Of a stretch of 47,827 nucleotides of DNA, positions 1 to 7,968 are shown one piece after another. The notes below the pieces were generated by a model, which was given only the letters and a program-made list of their open reading frames with translations, searched no databases and was not told the origin of the DNA. The DNA is from an uncultured Caulobacterales bacterium (GTDB lineage Bacteria; Pseudomonadota; Alphaproteobacteria; Caulobacterales; Maricaulaceae): positions 1 through 47,827 of the forward strand of contig CALFVT010000008.1 of the NCBI GenBank assembly GCA_937928165.1, in the 5' to 3' direction. Numbering within the stretch: the first letter of the stretch is position 1; each line of letters opens with the position of its first letter. The translations under genes and the position numbers were made by a program.

Positions 1-78
1 TCCTTCGTCGGCAAGCCATTCTCCTGCTCCTTTTAATATCGCAATGATCTGTTCTTCGCTGAACCGTGATCTCTTCAT
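1..78 (-). pseudogene. IS3-family transposase OrfA, N-terminus, frameshifted
   Basis: The minus-strand ATG at 78-76 opens MKRSRFSEEQIIAILK, the conserved start of IS3-family OrfA, a helix-turn-helix protein binding the IS ends. After this the literal frame gives GAGEWLADEG, which does not fit the family. Removing one A from the A4 run (plus-strand T run 31-34) gives KEQENGLPTK, which does fit. This copy therefore seems to carry a +1 frameshift at residue 16 and is probably inactive, unless the run is a sequencing error. The 3' part is off the window. Confidence 0.7.
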
Positions 79-141
79 AACTGTCTCCATTGGTGTTGAA
101 GACTCTACCAGAAAATGGAGGAAGTTTAGGGGCGCAGGTCA
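1..141 (-). mobile_element. End of an IS3-family insertion sequence, cut by window edge
   Basis: The minus strand reads from a terminal-repeat-like start TGACCTGCGCCCC at about 141 toward position 1 and reaches an IS3-type orfA start at 78. The rest of the element lies outside the window. A TG-initiated, C-rich end followed within about 60 bases by an orfA beginning MKRSRFSEEQII is typical of IS3-family elements. The other end and the target duplication cannot be seen, so the exact boundary is inferred. Confidence 0.75.
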
Positions 142-224
142 GGCTGCATCCTAATCACCCATTTCGTCTGAAATACTGAATAAGTTGTAATCCTCACTTT
201 AAACTGCAGCAGCACATTGCATCC

Positions 225-923
225 TTATTCAATAATGAGGCAGTCTAGGGTGTCGTTGAAGGATAGGGTTTCCGGGTGATTATTTTCGAGCCAATTTATT
301 TCATGCGCTATGAAGTCATCATCGCAGTCATGTAGTATGCTCGTAAAACGGTTGCGGATCATGTTTTGCCAATCTTCACGGCGCATGGTGACGGGGTAGG
401 CAATTTCAAAGCTATGAGTTATGCTGTGCCCGGCCTGCTCGGTGGCGGCGCGGACATCTAATACGCTTGGCTTATAGCGCTGCATAAGGGCCGGGGAGAG
501 GGGCCATTCAGGCTGCTGCGGCATAGAAAAATTAATCACCTTTGGGCAGTTGATTATATTAAATAAATCCGCCCCAAGGCTGCTATAAATATGGTGGATA
601 GATTGTTTAAAAAGCGCCACATTGCCGCTTAGGCCAAGGGTTTCCACATTACCTGTATGTGTGAAAACATTGTCTAGCGCTTTTAAATCAGCGGAAATAT
701 TTAGGGCGGGGTCAATTAGGTGCAAGGCTTTAACACGAAGACCCTGCTTAAAGGCGTCCTCCCAAATGCGGCCATTACCTGCGCCGATATCCAAAATCAC
801 TTGGCCGTCTAAATGTGCTTTTAAGTCACCTGACAACGTCCGCCCCCAAAAGGCGTAATAATCATCCCGCCCTAGCCAACCAAGATTACCCCAGCTGTCA
901 TGCGCATTATAATCAAAACTCAT
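225..923 (-). CDS. Class I SAM-dependent methyltransferase, third gene of the ovoA locus
   Basis: This 232-residue cytoplasmic protein has a Rossmann-type SAM-binding core: motif I is LDIGAGNGR at about residues 44-52, an acidic residue follows in HLIDPA, and KQSIHHIY looks like the post-III region of UbiE/Methyltransf_11-like enzymes. It has no signal peptide or membrane segment. It starts only 10 bases after the ovoA stop on the same strand, so the two are very likely co-transcribed. OvoA already has its own C-terminal methyltransferase domain that makes the imidazole N-methyl of ovothiol A, so this enzyme would be extra; methylation of the alpha-amine, which distinguishes ovothiols B and C, is a possible role but only an inference. 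The substrate cannot be read from the sequence. Confidence 0.75.
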   Translation of the reverse strand: MSFDYNAHDSWGNLGWLGRDDYYAFWGRTLSGDLKAHLDGQVILDIGAGNGRIWEDAFKQGLRVKALHLIDPALNISADLKALDNVFTHTGNVETLGLSGNVALFKQSIHHIYSSLGADLFNIINCPKVINFSMPQQPEWPLSPALMQRYKPSVLDVRAATEQAGHSITHSFEIAYPVTMRREDWQNMIRNRFTSILHDCDDDFIAHEINWLENNHPETLSFNDTLDCLIIE

Positions 924-932
924 AAGAAGGCG

Positions 933-3092
933 TTAGTCTTGCTTTTTCCACACAGTCAGTTGTGAACTTGTGTGTTGGAATTTGCGCGCGGTTTCGCGAA
1001 TAACAAACGGCACATCATGAGCCGCGAGCATTTCAAACTCCGGCGCAAGTTGATCTTTTAGCCCGTCCAGAGTGGTGTAGCTCTCGCCAGTATTGGCTTT
1101 AAACCCGCCGATCCATTTTTCGCGCGGGGTAAACTCTTCGAGCCATGTGTAAGGCGAGGCAAGTACGAGCAATCCGCCGGCGTTAATACGGGCTTTGATA
1201 TCGTTTAAAAACTTCGCGGGATCATAAAGGCGGTCAATAAGATTACCCGCGAAAACTAGGTCATAATCTTTATATTTATCCGTCAGGTTACAGGCATCCC
1301 CCTGCATGAAGGTGATCTTGTCTTTGATGTCTTCAAAGCGGTCAAAATCAGACAGGCGCACGTCCTTATAGGTCACCAGTTCCCCTTCATCTTGGATGAT
1401 ATAGCGCTGGGAGCCTGTGTTTTGCAGATTGGTCGGCGCTTCGATGAGGCGCACAGAAAAATCAACCGCGTCTACATGGTCAAAGCTTTTCGCCAACTCA
1501 AAGGCGGAGCGCCCAGTGGCACAGCCGATGTCAAGGGCGCGCTGGGTTGATTGGGAGTCAATATGGTCTTTGATGATGGCCACACAAGCGGCGGGGAAAT
1601 TTGGCACACCGTAATGGCTCTCCCCGTAATGAAACTCGATATATTGCGCGACTATGTCGTCGGTTTCGTACATATTAACCTCTGGTTTGGGTAAGGGCTC
1701 GCCTTCAACATAGCGTAATCCCGAATATTGAAAAAAGTGGCGCCGAAACGCATAGCGCGAATCTTTAATGGCGTAATTTCCTGTAGAAATCCAGCTTCCG
1801 CCTTTAAAAAGATTATGTTTCCCGTCAAATGTTGGGGTTGAAAAATCATCATAAATTGGATGGACTTCAAAGCCGTCATAGCCGTCAATAGGGGTTTCCG
1901 TCCATTGCCAGACATTGCCAATTATATCGAAAAACCCGTCTTTAAATTCATGGCGGGTCACGGGGCAGGCGGACATATCATGTTCAAGATTGATATTCCC
2001 GGGGGCAGTGTTCCAAAAGGGCTGATCAGTATCAAGTTTGGCGCGTAGTAAATGCCATTCGGCTTCGCTTGGCATACGGATGTTCAGGCCAGAGGTTTTT
2101 GATTTCCAATTACAAAACGCTTTCGCTTCAAGGTAATTAATATCAACGGGCCAATCCCACGGCATATCGATGAGCTCAAGCATGGCGCGGTATTTATAAT
2201 TGCCGCCCTCTTTGATCCAAAATACAGGATGCTTGGCCTTGCGGTATTGCACCCAATCCCAACCTTCTTTGTCCCAAAAGGCTCTCTCGCCGTAACCGCC
2301 TGCGTCGACAAATTCGAGAAACTCTTGGTTGGACACGAGGTATTTTGAGGCTTTGAACGGCGCAATAGAGGCGCTCGCTTCGCCATATTCATTATCCCAG
2401 CCATAAAGAGCGTCATCTTTAGATTTACCTAAGTTGATATGGTCGCCGTCAACGGGCAGGAGGCTGTTTTGCGGCGCGGTTCCGTTTTCGCGGCAAATAC
2501 GGCCCCAAAGCGGGTGAGGCTTAACATGTTCAAGCGGCAGCTCGCGAATAAGAACGCCAGAGGTCTCAAGGTGAATGCGCTCATGCTCTATGCCCATCAT
2601 AATCACCCACATCGGGCTATCGGCATTAATGGGCAGGGTGAAGTCGCAATGCCGGATAAAGTTATCAACGATTTTACGGGTTTCGTCCCGGTACGCTTTG
2701 ACTTTTTCTGGTGTTGGCCAATCATAATGGCCGTCATTCATATCATCCCATGACATTTCATCGACACCGACTGCGAGCATGGATTCGAGTGTCGGGTCTA
2801 TACGGCGATTAATTAATCCCGCGACATTAAGCTTATTGATAAAGAACACCGATGTGTGGCCATAATAGAAAATAAGCGGATGGCGCAGCGGATTAGCCCG
2901 GGCGTAAAAGGCCTCATTACCGTTTAGACACTCAAAAATAGATTCATATAATGAAAATGTCTTGTGGAAATAGTCGAGAATCTCTCGCCGTTTTTGCTCA
3001 ATATCGCCCTCATTAAGCAGAACTGTCTTTGTGACGCATAAATCGTCTATTGTATAGGTGGGTTGTGGTAGGGCCGATTTTTCTTGGTGCAT
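933..3092 (-). CDS. ovoA: OvoA, 5-histidylcysteine sulfoxide synthase / mercaptohistidine methyltransferase
   Basis: OvoA joins cysteine to histidine oxidatively (non-haem iron, O2) to give 5-histidylcysteine sulfoxide, and its C-terminal domain methylates the imidazole after C-S cleavage, giving ovothiol A. The 719 residues show the full family layout: an N-terminal DinB-like domain with the iron-binding HX3HXE motif (HERIHLE, residues 170-176), a central formylglycine-generating-enzyme-type domain (about 220-460, with PSEAEWHLLRA, GNVWQWTE and FKGGSW), and a C-terminal class I methyltransferase domain (motif RALDIGCATGRS, about 518-529). The length matches bacterial OvoA, whereas EgtB lacks the methyltransferase. 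It follows a PLP enzyme gene (95-base gap) and precedes a methyltransferase gene (10-base gap), suggesting one thiol-histidine operon. No frameshift or lost motif was seen. Confidence 0.93.
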   Translation of the reverse strand: MHQEKSALPQPTYTIDDLCVTKTVLLNEGDIEQKRREILDYFHKTFSLYESIFECLNGNEAFYARANPLRHPLIFYYGHTSVFFINKLNVAGLINRRIDPTLESMLAVGVDEMSWDDMNDGHYDWPTPEKVKAYRDETRKIVDNFIRHCDFTLPINADSPMWVIMMGIEHERIHLETSGVLIRELPLEHVKPHPLWGRICRENGTAPQNSLLPVDGDHINLGKSKDDALYGWDNEYGEASASIAPFKASKYLVSNQEFLEFVDAGGYGERAFWDKEGWDWVQYRKAKHPVFWIKEGGNYKYRAMLELIDMPWDWPVDINYLEAKAFCNWKSKTSGLNIRMPSEAEWHLLRAKLDTDQPFWNTAPGNINLEHDMSACPVTRHEFKDGFFDIIGNVWQWTETPIDGYDGFEVHPIYDDFSTPTFDGKHNLFKGGSWISTGNYAIKDSRYAFRRHFFQYSGLRYVEGEPLPKPEVNMYETDDIVAQYIEFHYGESHYGVPNFPAACVAIIKDHIDSQSTQRALDIGCATGRSAFELAKSFDHVDAVDFSVRLIEAPTNLQNTGSQRYIIQDEGELVTYKDVRLSDFDRFEDIKDKITFMQGDACNLTDKYKDYDLVFAGNLIDRLYDPAKFLNDIKARINAGGLLVLASPYTWLEEFTPREKWIGGFKANTGESYTTLDGLKDQLAPEFEMLAAHDVPFVIRETARKFQHTSSQLTVWKKQD

Positions 3093-3187
3093 AAAATTGT
3101 CTTTTTGCAGTGTTAATATATAGGTTTCGGTAACATCCCTCTACTTACGAAGAAAGCTTGTTATAGGTTTTATCTATCAAAGTGATG

Positions 3188-4363
3188 TTATAGTTTTTTT
3201 ACAATGTCTATGAATTGCCTCACTTCGTCTTCAGTATTATAATAATGGACAGAGGCCCTTGCGAGGGCTGGAATATTCCGCATATCCAAATCTAGCCGTG
3301 CATTTTTTAATTGCACAGATGAGATATTGATATGGTGATGGTTCATGGTTTTCACAATATCGGTGGCTGCTATTTTATTATGGGTGAAGGTAATAATCCC
3401 ACAAGGATTTGAGCCAAGGTCATGAACCTTTACGCCGTTAAGGGCCGCAAGCTCTGCCCGCATAAGCTGCGATAGCTGATCAATCTGTAATTTTATAGTA
3501 CCTAGCCCAATGCCCAAAGCATATTCAGCAGCACGAGCCAGGCCGATTTGCCCCGCGATGTGGCGCTCCCATGTTTCAAAGCGGCGCGCATTTGGCTGGA
3601 GTGTATAGTCATGGTCTGCCGTCCAATTCGCAGCTTGAAGATCAATAAAAGGCGGCTCAATTTGTTCTAAAACACGGCGGCTAACATATAAAAACCCGGT
3701 GCCGCGCGGCCCGCGTAGAAACTTCCGGCCTGTCCCCATAAGAATATCGCAGCCAATGCTTTGCACATCCACGGGCATTTGGCCGACCGATTGGCAGGCG
3801 TCGAGCACGTAAATGAGGTTATGTGTCTTTGCGGCTTGGCCTATTTCGGCGGCGGGATTAACTAGCCCGCCTTGGGATGGCACATGGGTCACGGCGATAA
3901 GCTTGGTGCGCGGGGTTATCAGCGGCGTAATAGCGTCGACATCTATTTGGCCCGTGCTATCCGATGGGATGAAATCAATCTCAATGCCTTTGTTTTTTTT
4001 TAGCTGCAAGAGCGCGAGATAATTTGATGCATATTCACTTATATGGGTGAGGACTCGGTCGCCGGGTTTGAAATCTATGCCGTAAACTGCCATATGCCAG
4101 GCGCGGCTGGCGTTCTCAATAAAGGCAATTTCACTAGGGGCGGCATTTAATAAACCTGCTAAATTTGTGTAAAGGCTATCAAACTTGTCCTGCGCGTGGG
4201 CGGCGGCCTCATAGCCGCCAATCTCTTGCTCTAAGGCCAGATGCGATAGCACAGCTTCATAGACAGGGGCAGGCATTAGAGACGCGCCGGCATTATTAAA
4301 ATGGATTATGTTATGGCAAGCGGGCGTGTCTGCACGGAGGGCCGTTATGTCTAATATACTCAT
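3188..4363 (-). CDS. Class V aminotransferase-fold PLP enzyme (EgtE/cysteine desulfurase-like), possible OvoB-type sulfoxide lyase
   Basis: This is a 391-residue fold-type I PLP enzyme. Visible family features are FNNAGASLMP near the N-terminus, the PLP-contacting LDACQSVGQMPVD, and the Schiff-base lysine in GTGRKFLRGPRGTGFLYV, the arrangement of EgtE / isopenicillin-epimerase-like members. The frame can be extended to a TTG at 4405, but the ATG at 4363 gives the usual MSILDITALRADTP start, so I use that. In ergothioneine synthesis EgtE cleaves the C-S bond of the sulfoxide made by EgtB; here the gene sits directly upstream of ovoA on the same strand, so a matching beta-lyase role (OvoB function) is likely by context. 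That role is inferred; a selenocysteine-lyase or cysteine-desulfurase-like activity is the alternative. Confidence 0.82.
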   Translation of the reverse strand: MSILDITALRADTPACHNIIHFNNAGASLMPAPVYEAVLSHLALEQEIGGYEAAAHAQDKFDSLYTNLAGLLNAAPSEIAFIENASRAWHMAVYGIDFKPGDRVLTHISEYASNYLALLQLKKNKGIEIDFIPSDSTGQIDVDAITPLITPRTKLIAVTHVPSQGGLVNPAAEIGQAAKTHNLIYVLDACQSVGQMPVDVQSIGCDILMGTGRKFLRGPRGTGFLYVSRRVLEQIEPPFIDLQAANWTADHDYTLQPNARRFETWERHIAGQIGLARAAEYALGIGLGTIKLQIDQLSQLMRAELAALNGVKVHDLGSNPCGIITFTHNKIAATDIVKTMNHHHINISSVQLKNARLDLDMRNIPALARASVHYYNTEDEVRQFIDIVKKL

Positions 4364-4515
4364 ACCCAAAAGGCTAACCTCATTCGCTATGAGGGTATAG
4401 TCCAAATCTGCGGTTCATTCACTGTTTTAATGCGGCTATGCTCAAATGCACGCAGACAGACGCGGCGGGTTGATGTAAGACGTGGGCTGAAAAGCGCGAG
4501 CACAAAGGACGCATA

Positions 4516-5673
4516 ATGACTTTACCGAAAACATATTTTCAAATGATGTCGACATTGAACGAAGACGGGGCGAACGAAGACGGGGCGCTGACTATGGCCC
4601 TGCAAAGTGTCCCCATGCCGCTGCCAAAGCCCGATCAAATTATTGTCCGTATAGAGGCCGCGCCGATTAACCCATCTGATCATGGGGTGATGTTTGGCTG
4701 GGCAGATATGAGTGCGGCCCAATCCAAAGGCGAAGGGGCCGCGCGGGTTTTATCTGCACCCGTGCCTGCGGCGGGACTGCGGGTGATGAAAGCCCGTGTC
4801 GGCCAAGACTTACCCATTGGCAATGAAGGAGCTGGAACCGTTGTGGCGGCCGGGGATAGCGAGGCGGCACAGGCGCTGATGGGGCGGGTCGTCGCGGTTA
4901 TGGGCGGCGGCATGTATGGCCAATATCGCTGCTTGCCTGCGGCTATGTGTCTGCCGTTGTTGGACGGACACACCGCCAAAGACGGCGCGTCTAGCTTTGT
5001 GAATCCTTTGACGGCGTTATCTATGGTTGAGACGATGAAGATGGAAGGCCATAGCGCCCTTGTGCATACGGCGGCGGCGTCTAATTTAGGCCAAATGCTT
5101 AACCGTATTTGCCAAGCTGACGGGGTCGAGCTTGTTAATATTGTTCGCCGCCAAGAACAGGTTGACTTGCTTGAATCTATGGGGGCCAAATATGTCATAA
5201 ATAGCTCTGGTGAGGACTTCATTTTGCAATTAACTGACGCCGTTCATGCCACTGGCGCGACTTTGGCCTTTGACGCAACAGGAGGCGGAAAGCTTGCCTC
5301 TGATATTTTAACCGCCATGGAAAGCGCCGCCGCACGCACGCCGGGAGCTTATTCGATTTACGGTTCTGTCCATCATAAACAGGTTTATCTTTACGGCGCA
5401 CTTGATGTATCGCCGACAAGCTTGTCGCGGGGTTACGGTATGGCGTGGGGCGTGGGAGGTTGGCTCTTACCAAATTTCCTTGCTAAGGCGGGGCCAGAGC
5501 TAGGCATGCGCTTGCGTAGCCGTGTCGCCCGCGAGCTTAAAACCACCTTTGCCAGTCATTACACGGATGAAATTTCTTTATCGCAGGCCTTGGATGCAAA
5601 GATAGTTAAGACTTATAATGCTAAAGCGACAGGGCAGAAATTTCTGATATGTCCGCAAATGGATATGACATAA
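4516..5673 (+). CDS. Zinc-independent MDR-family (quinone reductase-like) oxidoreductase
   Basis: The 385 residues match the medium-chain dehydrogenase/reductase superfamily: an N-terminal GroES-like domain (IRIEAAPINPSDHGVMFG, GNEGAGTVVAAG) followed by a Rossmann domain with ALVHTAAASNLGQML in the nucleotide-binding position and FDATGGGKLA further on. The cysteine/histidine ligands of zinc alcohol dehydrogenases are not apparent, so it is probably an NADPH-dependent quinone or enone reductase. The N-terminus holds a small tandem duplication, NEDGANEDGA (residues 14-23), seen as a 12-base direct repeat in the DNA. It is divergent from the ovothiol locus with a 150-base gap, and an AAAGGACG ribosome-binding site precedes the ATG. 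The substrate is unknown. Confidence 0.82.
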   Translation: MTLPKTYFQMMSTLNEDGANEDGALTMALQSVPMPLPKPDQIIVRIEAAPINPSDHGVMFGWADMSAAQSKGEGAARVLSAPVPAAGLRVMKARVGQDLPIGNEGAGTVVAAGDSEAAQALMGRVVAVMGGGMYGQYRCLPAAMCLPLLDGHTAKDGASSFVNPLTALSMVETMKMEGHSALVHTAAASNLGQMLNRICQADGVELVNIVRRQEQVDLLESMGAKYVINSSGEDFILQLTDAVHATGATLAFDATGGGKLASDILTAMESAAARTPGAYSIYGSVHHKQVYLYGALDVSPTSLSRGYGMAWGVGGWLLPNFLAKAGPELGMRLRSRVARELKTTFASHYTDEISLSQALDAKIVKTYNAKATGQKFLICPQMDMT

Positions 5674-5691
5674 TCAACGACGCGAGGGTGT

Positions 5692-6195
5692 ATGCAAAAC
5701 CTATTTAAGACAGGGCTATTTAAAATCCTATTAGGTGCAGCCCTCATGGGAGGCGGTATATGGGGTTATAGCCAGTACAATGCGCATATCTGCGCTGTGC
5801 CGGCGGATGTGACCGCAAGGGCCGAATATCAAATTGAAATTCGAACTGTCTTAAATGAACAGCAAGCCGCGTGGAATGCGGGCGATATTGAAGGCTTTAT
5901 GGAATCATATTGGCAATCGCCCAATCTTCGCTTTGCCTCTGGCGGCTCTGTAGAGCGGGGTTGGCAACCAACCTATGAGCGTTATCTCTCCCGTTATCCA
6001 GATAAACAGGCGATGGGAGAATTAGTGTTTTCAAATCTTGAAATTGAGGTCTTAGATAACCGAAATGCGTTGGTGTTTGGCCATTGGCAATTAAACCGTG
6101 ATAAAGATCAGCCTAAGGGACTCTTTACGCTGCATTTCACAAATAAAAATGGACGATGGGTTATTATATCCGATCATACGTCGAGTGCGGGATAA
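5692..6195 (+). CDS. NTF2-like (SnoaL/DUF4440-type) protein with N-terminal membrane anchor or signal
   Basis: Residues 1-27 form a hydrophobic segment after a short lysine-containing start (FKTGLFKILLGAALMGGGIWGY), giving a signal-anchor or uncleaved signal. The remainder, from about residue 45, reads as an NTF2-like cone fold: LNEQQAAWNAGDIEGFMESYW is the typical first helix of the DUF4440/SnoaL group and FTLHFTNKNGRWVIISDHTS the typical last strands. Such domains bind small ligands or act as dimerisation modules; no catalytic site can be claimed. It starts 18 bases after the MDR gene, behind a GAGGG ribosome-binding site, so the two may share a transcript. It probably faces the periplasm. 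Confidence 0.72.
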   Translation: MQNLFKTGLFKILLGAALMGGGIWGYSQYNAHICAVPADVTARAEYQIEIRTVLNEQQAAWNAGDIEGFMESYWQSPNLRFASGGSVERGWQPTYERYLSRYPDKQAMGELVFSNLEIEVLDNRNALVFGHWQLNRDKDQPKGLFTLHFTNKNGRWVIISDHTSSAG

Positions 6196-6256
6196 ATTGG
6201 GTAATTTTTCGCCTTGCGGGATTGCCTTTTAAGCGGCCATCGGGCATGGGGCGGTT

Positions 6257-6946
6257 ATGAGCCTTTGGCAACGCATACTCGGCGCGGGGGCGCGTCTTTT
6301 CGGGCCGCCGCTGCATGGTGATGGACGCGGCCAAGCGGGGGATATCGACCAAGCCAGCGTTGTTGCGGCTTTGGTCGCCCTTGGGGCTAAAATGGCCAAA
6401 GCGGATGGCCATGTTAGTGCAGAAGAAGTTGAAGCTTTTAAGCGGGTATTTCGCGCGAGCCCCGAAAATGAAGCCATTATCGGACGGTTTTTTGACCTCG
6501 CCCGGCAGACAACATTGGGCTTTGAGCGCTATGCCATGATAGTGGCGAAACATTTTCGCGCCCGCCCGTCCGCACTTGAAGATATATTAGACGGACTGTT
6601 TCATATTGCCCTTGCGGACCGGGTGATTACCGATGATGAAGGGGCTTATCTAAAACGGGTGTCGGATATTTTTGGCCTCTCTGATCGGGAATTTAAACGG
6701 CTTAAAAATGCTCATTTGGGGCTGGCCTCTGATGATCCTTACCTTATTTTGGGGGTGGATGATAATATCTCTGATGAAGATTTAAAACGTGCTTATCGCC
6801 GCATTGCGCGGGATAATCACCCGGACAGGATGATGGCTAAAGGGGTTCCCCAAGAGCTTATGGGCCTTGCGAATCATAAAATGGCGATGATTAACCGCGC
6901 CTATGCCGAAATTATCAGCGAGCGGCGTCAACGGCAATTCTCATAA
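6257..6946 (+). CDS. DjlA-like co-chaperone with TerB and J domains
   Basis: The 229-residue protein has a TerB-like helical domain (about residues 30-140, with KMAKADGHVSAEEVEAFKRVF and LADRVITDDEGAYLKRVSDIFGLS) and a C-terminal J domain (about 162-229: DPYLILGVDDNISDEDLKRAYR, then the HPD tripeptide in NHPDRMM). This is the DjlA arrangement, though the N-terminal membrane segment of E. coli DjlA is missing, so it is probably cytoplasmic. The HPD motif would stimulate DnaK ATPase activity. In many alphaproteobacteria such a gene lies near a cell-wall amidase and rnpB upstream of mraZ, and the same order appears here with extra genes inserted. Confidence 0.87.
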   Translation: MSLWQRILGAGARLFGPPLHGDGRGQAGDIDQASVVAALVALGAKMAKADGHVSAEEVEAFKRVFRASPENEAIIGRFFDLARQTTLGFERYAMIVAKHFRARPSALEDILDGLFHIALADRVITDDEGAYLKRVSDIFGLSDREFKRLKNAHLGLASDDPYLILGVDDNISDEDLKRAYRRIARDNHPDRMMAKGVPQELMGLANHKMAMINRAYAEIISERRQRQFS

Positions 6947-7042
6947 TTTCACAATGGATTATGGGCACTTAACTGAATTTTCATGTCGCGGCCCTTGACG
7001 CAGCTCTGTTTTCATCCAATCTTAGACTTATAAAGGTGAAAC

Positions 7043-7417
7043 ATGACTCAAACTTATAATATCGGTGGCCCAGCGGGGTCGATACGCAGCCTGATTAAGG
7101 GCATTATTGCCATTGCGGCGGTGATTGGCGGGCTATTTTTAATGGCAGCTTCTGCAGCGGTTGCGTTTTTCTTAATTCTTGGCCTTTTGATCTTAGCCGC
7201 TCTTATCATTGCCTTTATATGGGCAAAAGCTAAATTAACTGGCAAGCCGTTTGGCCCAAAAGCCTATTTTAAAGCTCATGGTTTTGATTTTGAAGCGGAC
7301 TTTGATGCGGCCAGTATTAAAAACCCAGGTGCAAAACCTGATGATAAACCTCGCGCCAAATATGGGCCTATTATTGACGCACACCAAACGCCAGAAGGCT
7401 GGAGCGTGGATGATTAA
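7043..7417 (+). CDS. Small inner-membrane protein of unknown function
   Basis: This 124-residue protein begins with a short polar stretch, then has two closely spaced hydrophobic segments (about residues 15-38 and 40-62, rich in A, I, L and F), followed by a charged, soluble tail of about 60 residues (GKPFGPKAYFKAHGFDFEADFDAASIK). An AAGGTG ribosome-binding site sits 6-7 bases before the ATG. It is likely a hairpin membrane protein with a cytoplasmic tail. I do not recognise a family, and its neighbours give no functional hint. Confidence 0.65.
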   Translation: MTQTYNIGGPAGSIRSLIKGIIAIAAVIGGLFLMAASAAVAFFLILGLLILAALIIAFIWAKAKLTGKPFGPKAYFKAHGFDFEADFDAASIKNPGAKPDDKPRAKYGPIIDAHQTPEGWSVDD

Positions 7418-7518
7418 TCGCGCCTTTGGAGTGATTATTTCAGAGTGTTTTCAGGCTAATTTCTAGCATTATTTTCGCAACTCATCTTTATGGCTACCTT
7501 TCATAAAAGGGGAGTATT

Positions 7519-7916
7519 ATGGATGATTTGGGTGATATATTTAAAGTCTTTCGGTTTTTTCTGGCGGTGGTCTTATTCCACTAGAGGACTTTCAGCTGAC
7601 CACGGTTCATCATCCTATTAATGCGTCTTGCATGTCCATCATGGAAAGCCGTAATGCAGATTTTGATACAGTTTATGATTCGGAGAATTGTGCCTTTACC
7701 GCGCGGCAATGGGCCGCGCCCGCATGAAGCAAGTAGCAAGTGTGGTTAGTATATGCGCCGGATATCAAAATTACAAATGGGATGTTTTAAACGCATGATA
7801 AGCCTGCCGATGAAAGGGGAAACTCCTATAAGCCGCTACAAACTCTTGATCATGGCCGCGTTCAAATTTCCCTTCGCGGTGACATTCAACCTCTCGCAGC
7901 CATTAATATCGATTAA
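7519..7916 (+). pseudogene. Decayed gene of about 130 codons: one frameshift and three in-frame stops
   Basis: A well-placed ribosome-binding site (GGGGAG) precedes an ATG at 7519 whose frame stops after 21 codons. Adding one T to the T6 run at 7555-7560 carries translation into a second frame that continues with coding-like content (IPLEDFQLTTVHHPINASC ... DFDTVYDSENCAFTARQWAAPA) through TGA 7725-7727, TAG 7734-7736 and TAA 7788-7790, then QVWLVYAPDIKITNGMF and DHGRVQISLRGDIQPLAAINID, to a final TAA at 7914-7916. One open frame interrupted by three stops, with a plausible start, indicates a recent pseudogene. The original protein would have been about 132 residues; I do not recognise the family. 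Confidence 0.6.
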
Positions 7917-7968
7917 ACCTCAAAAATTAGCGCTTACAATGCGGCCTAGCTTTCTCTACACGGATTAA

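Noticed and set aside
7753-7968. 71-residue open frame before the EamA gene
   Set aside because: It is out of frame with the decayed gene whose coding-like content covers the same bases, and it lacks a ribosome-binding site.
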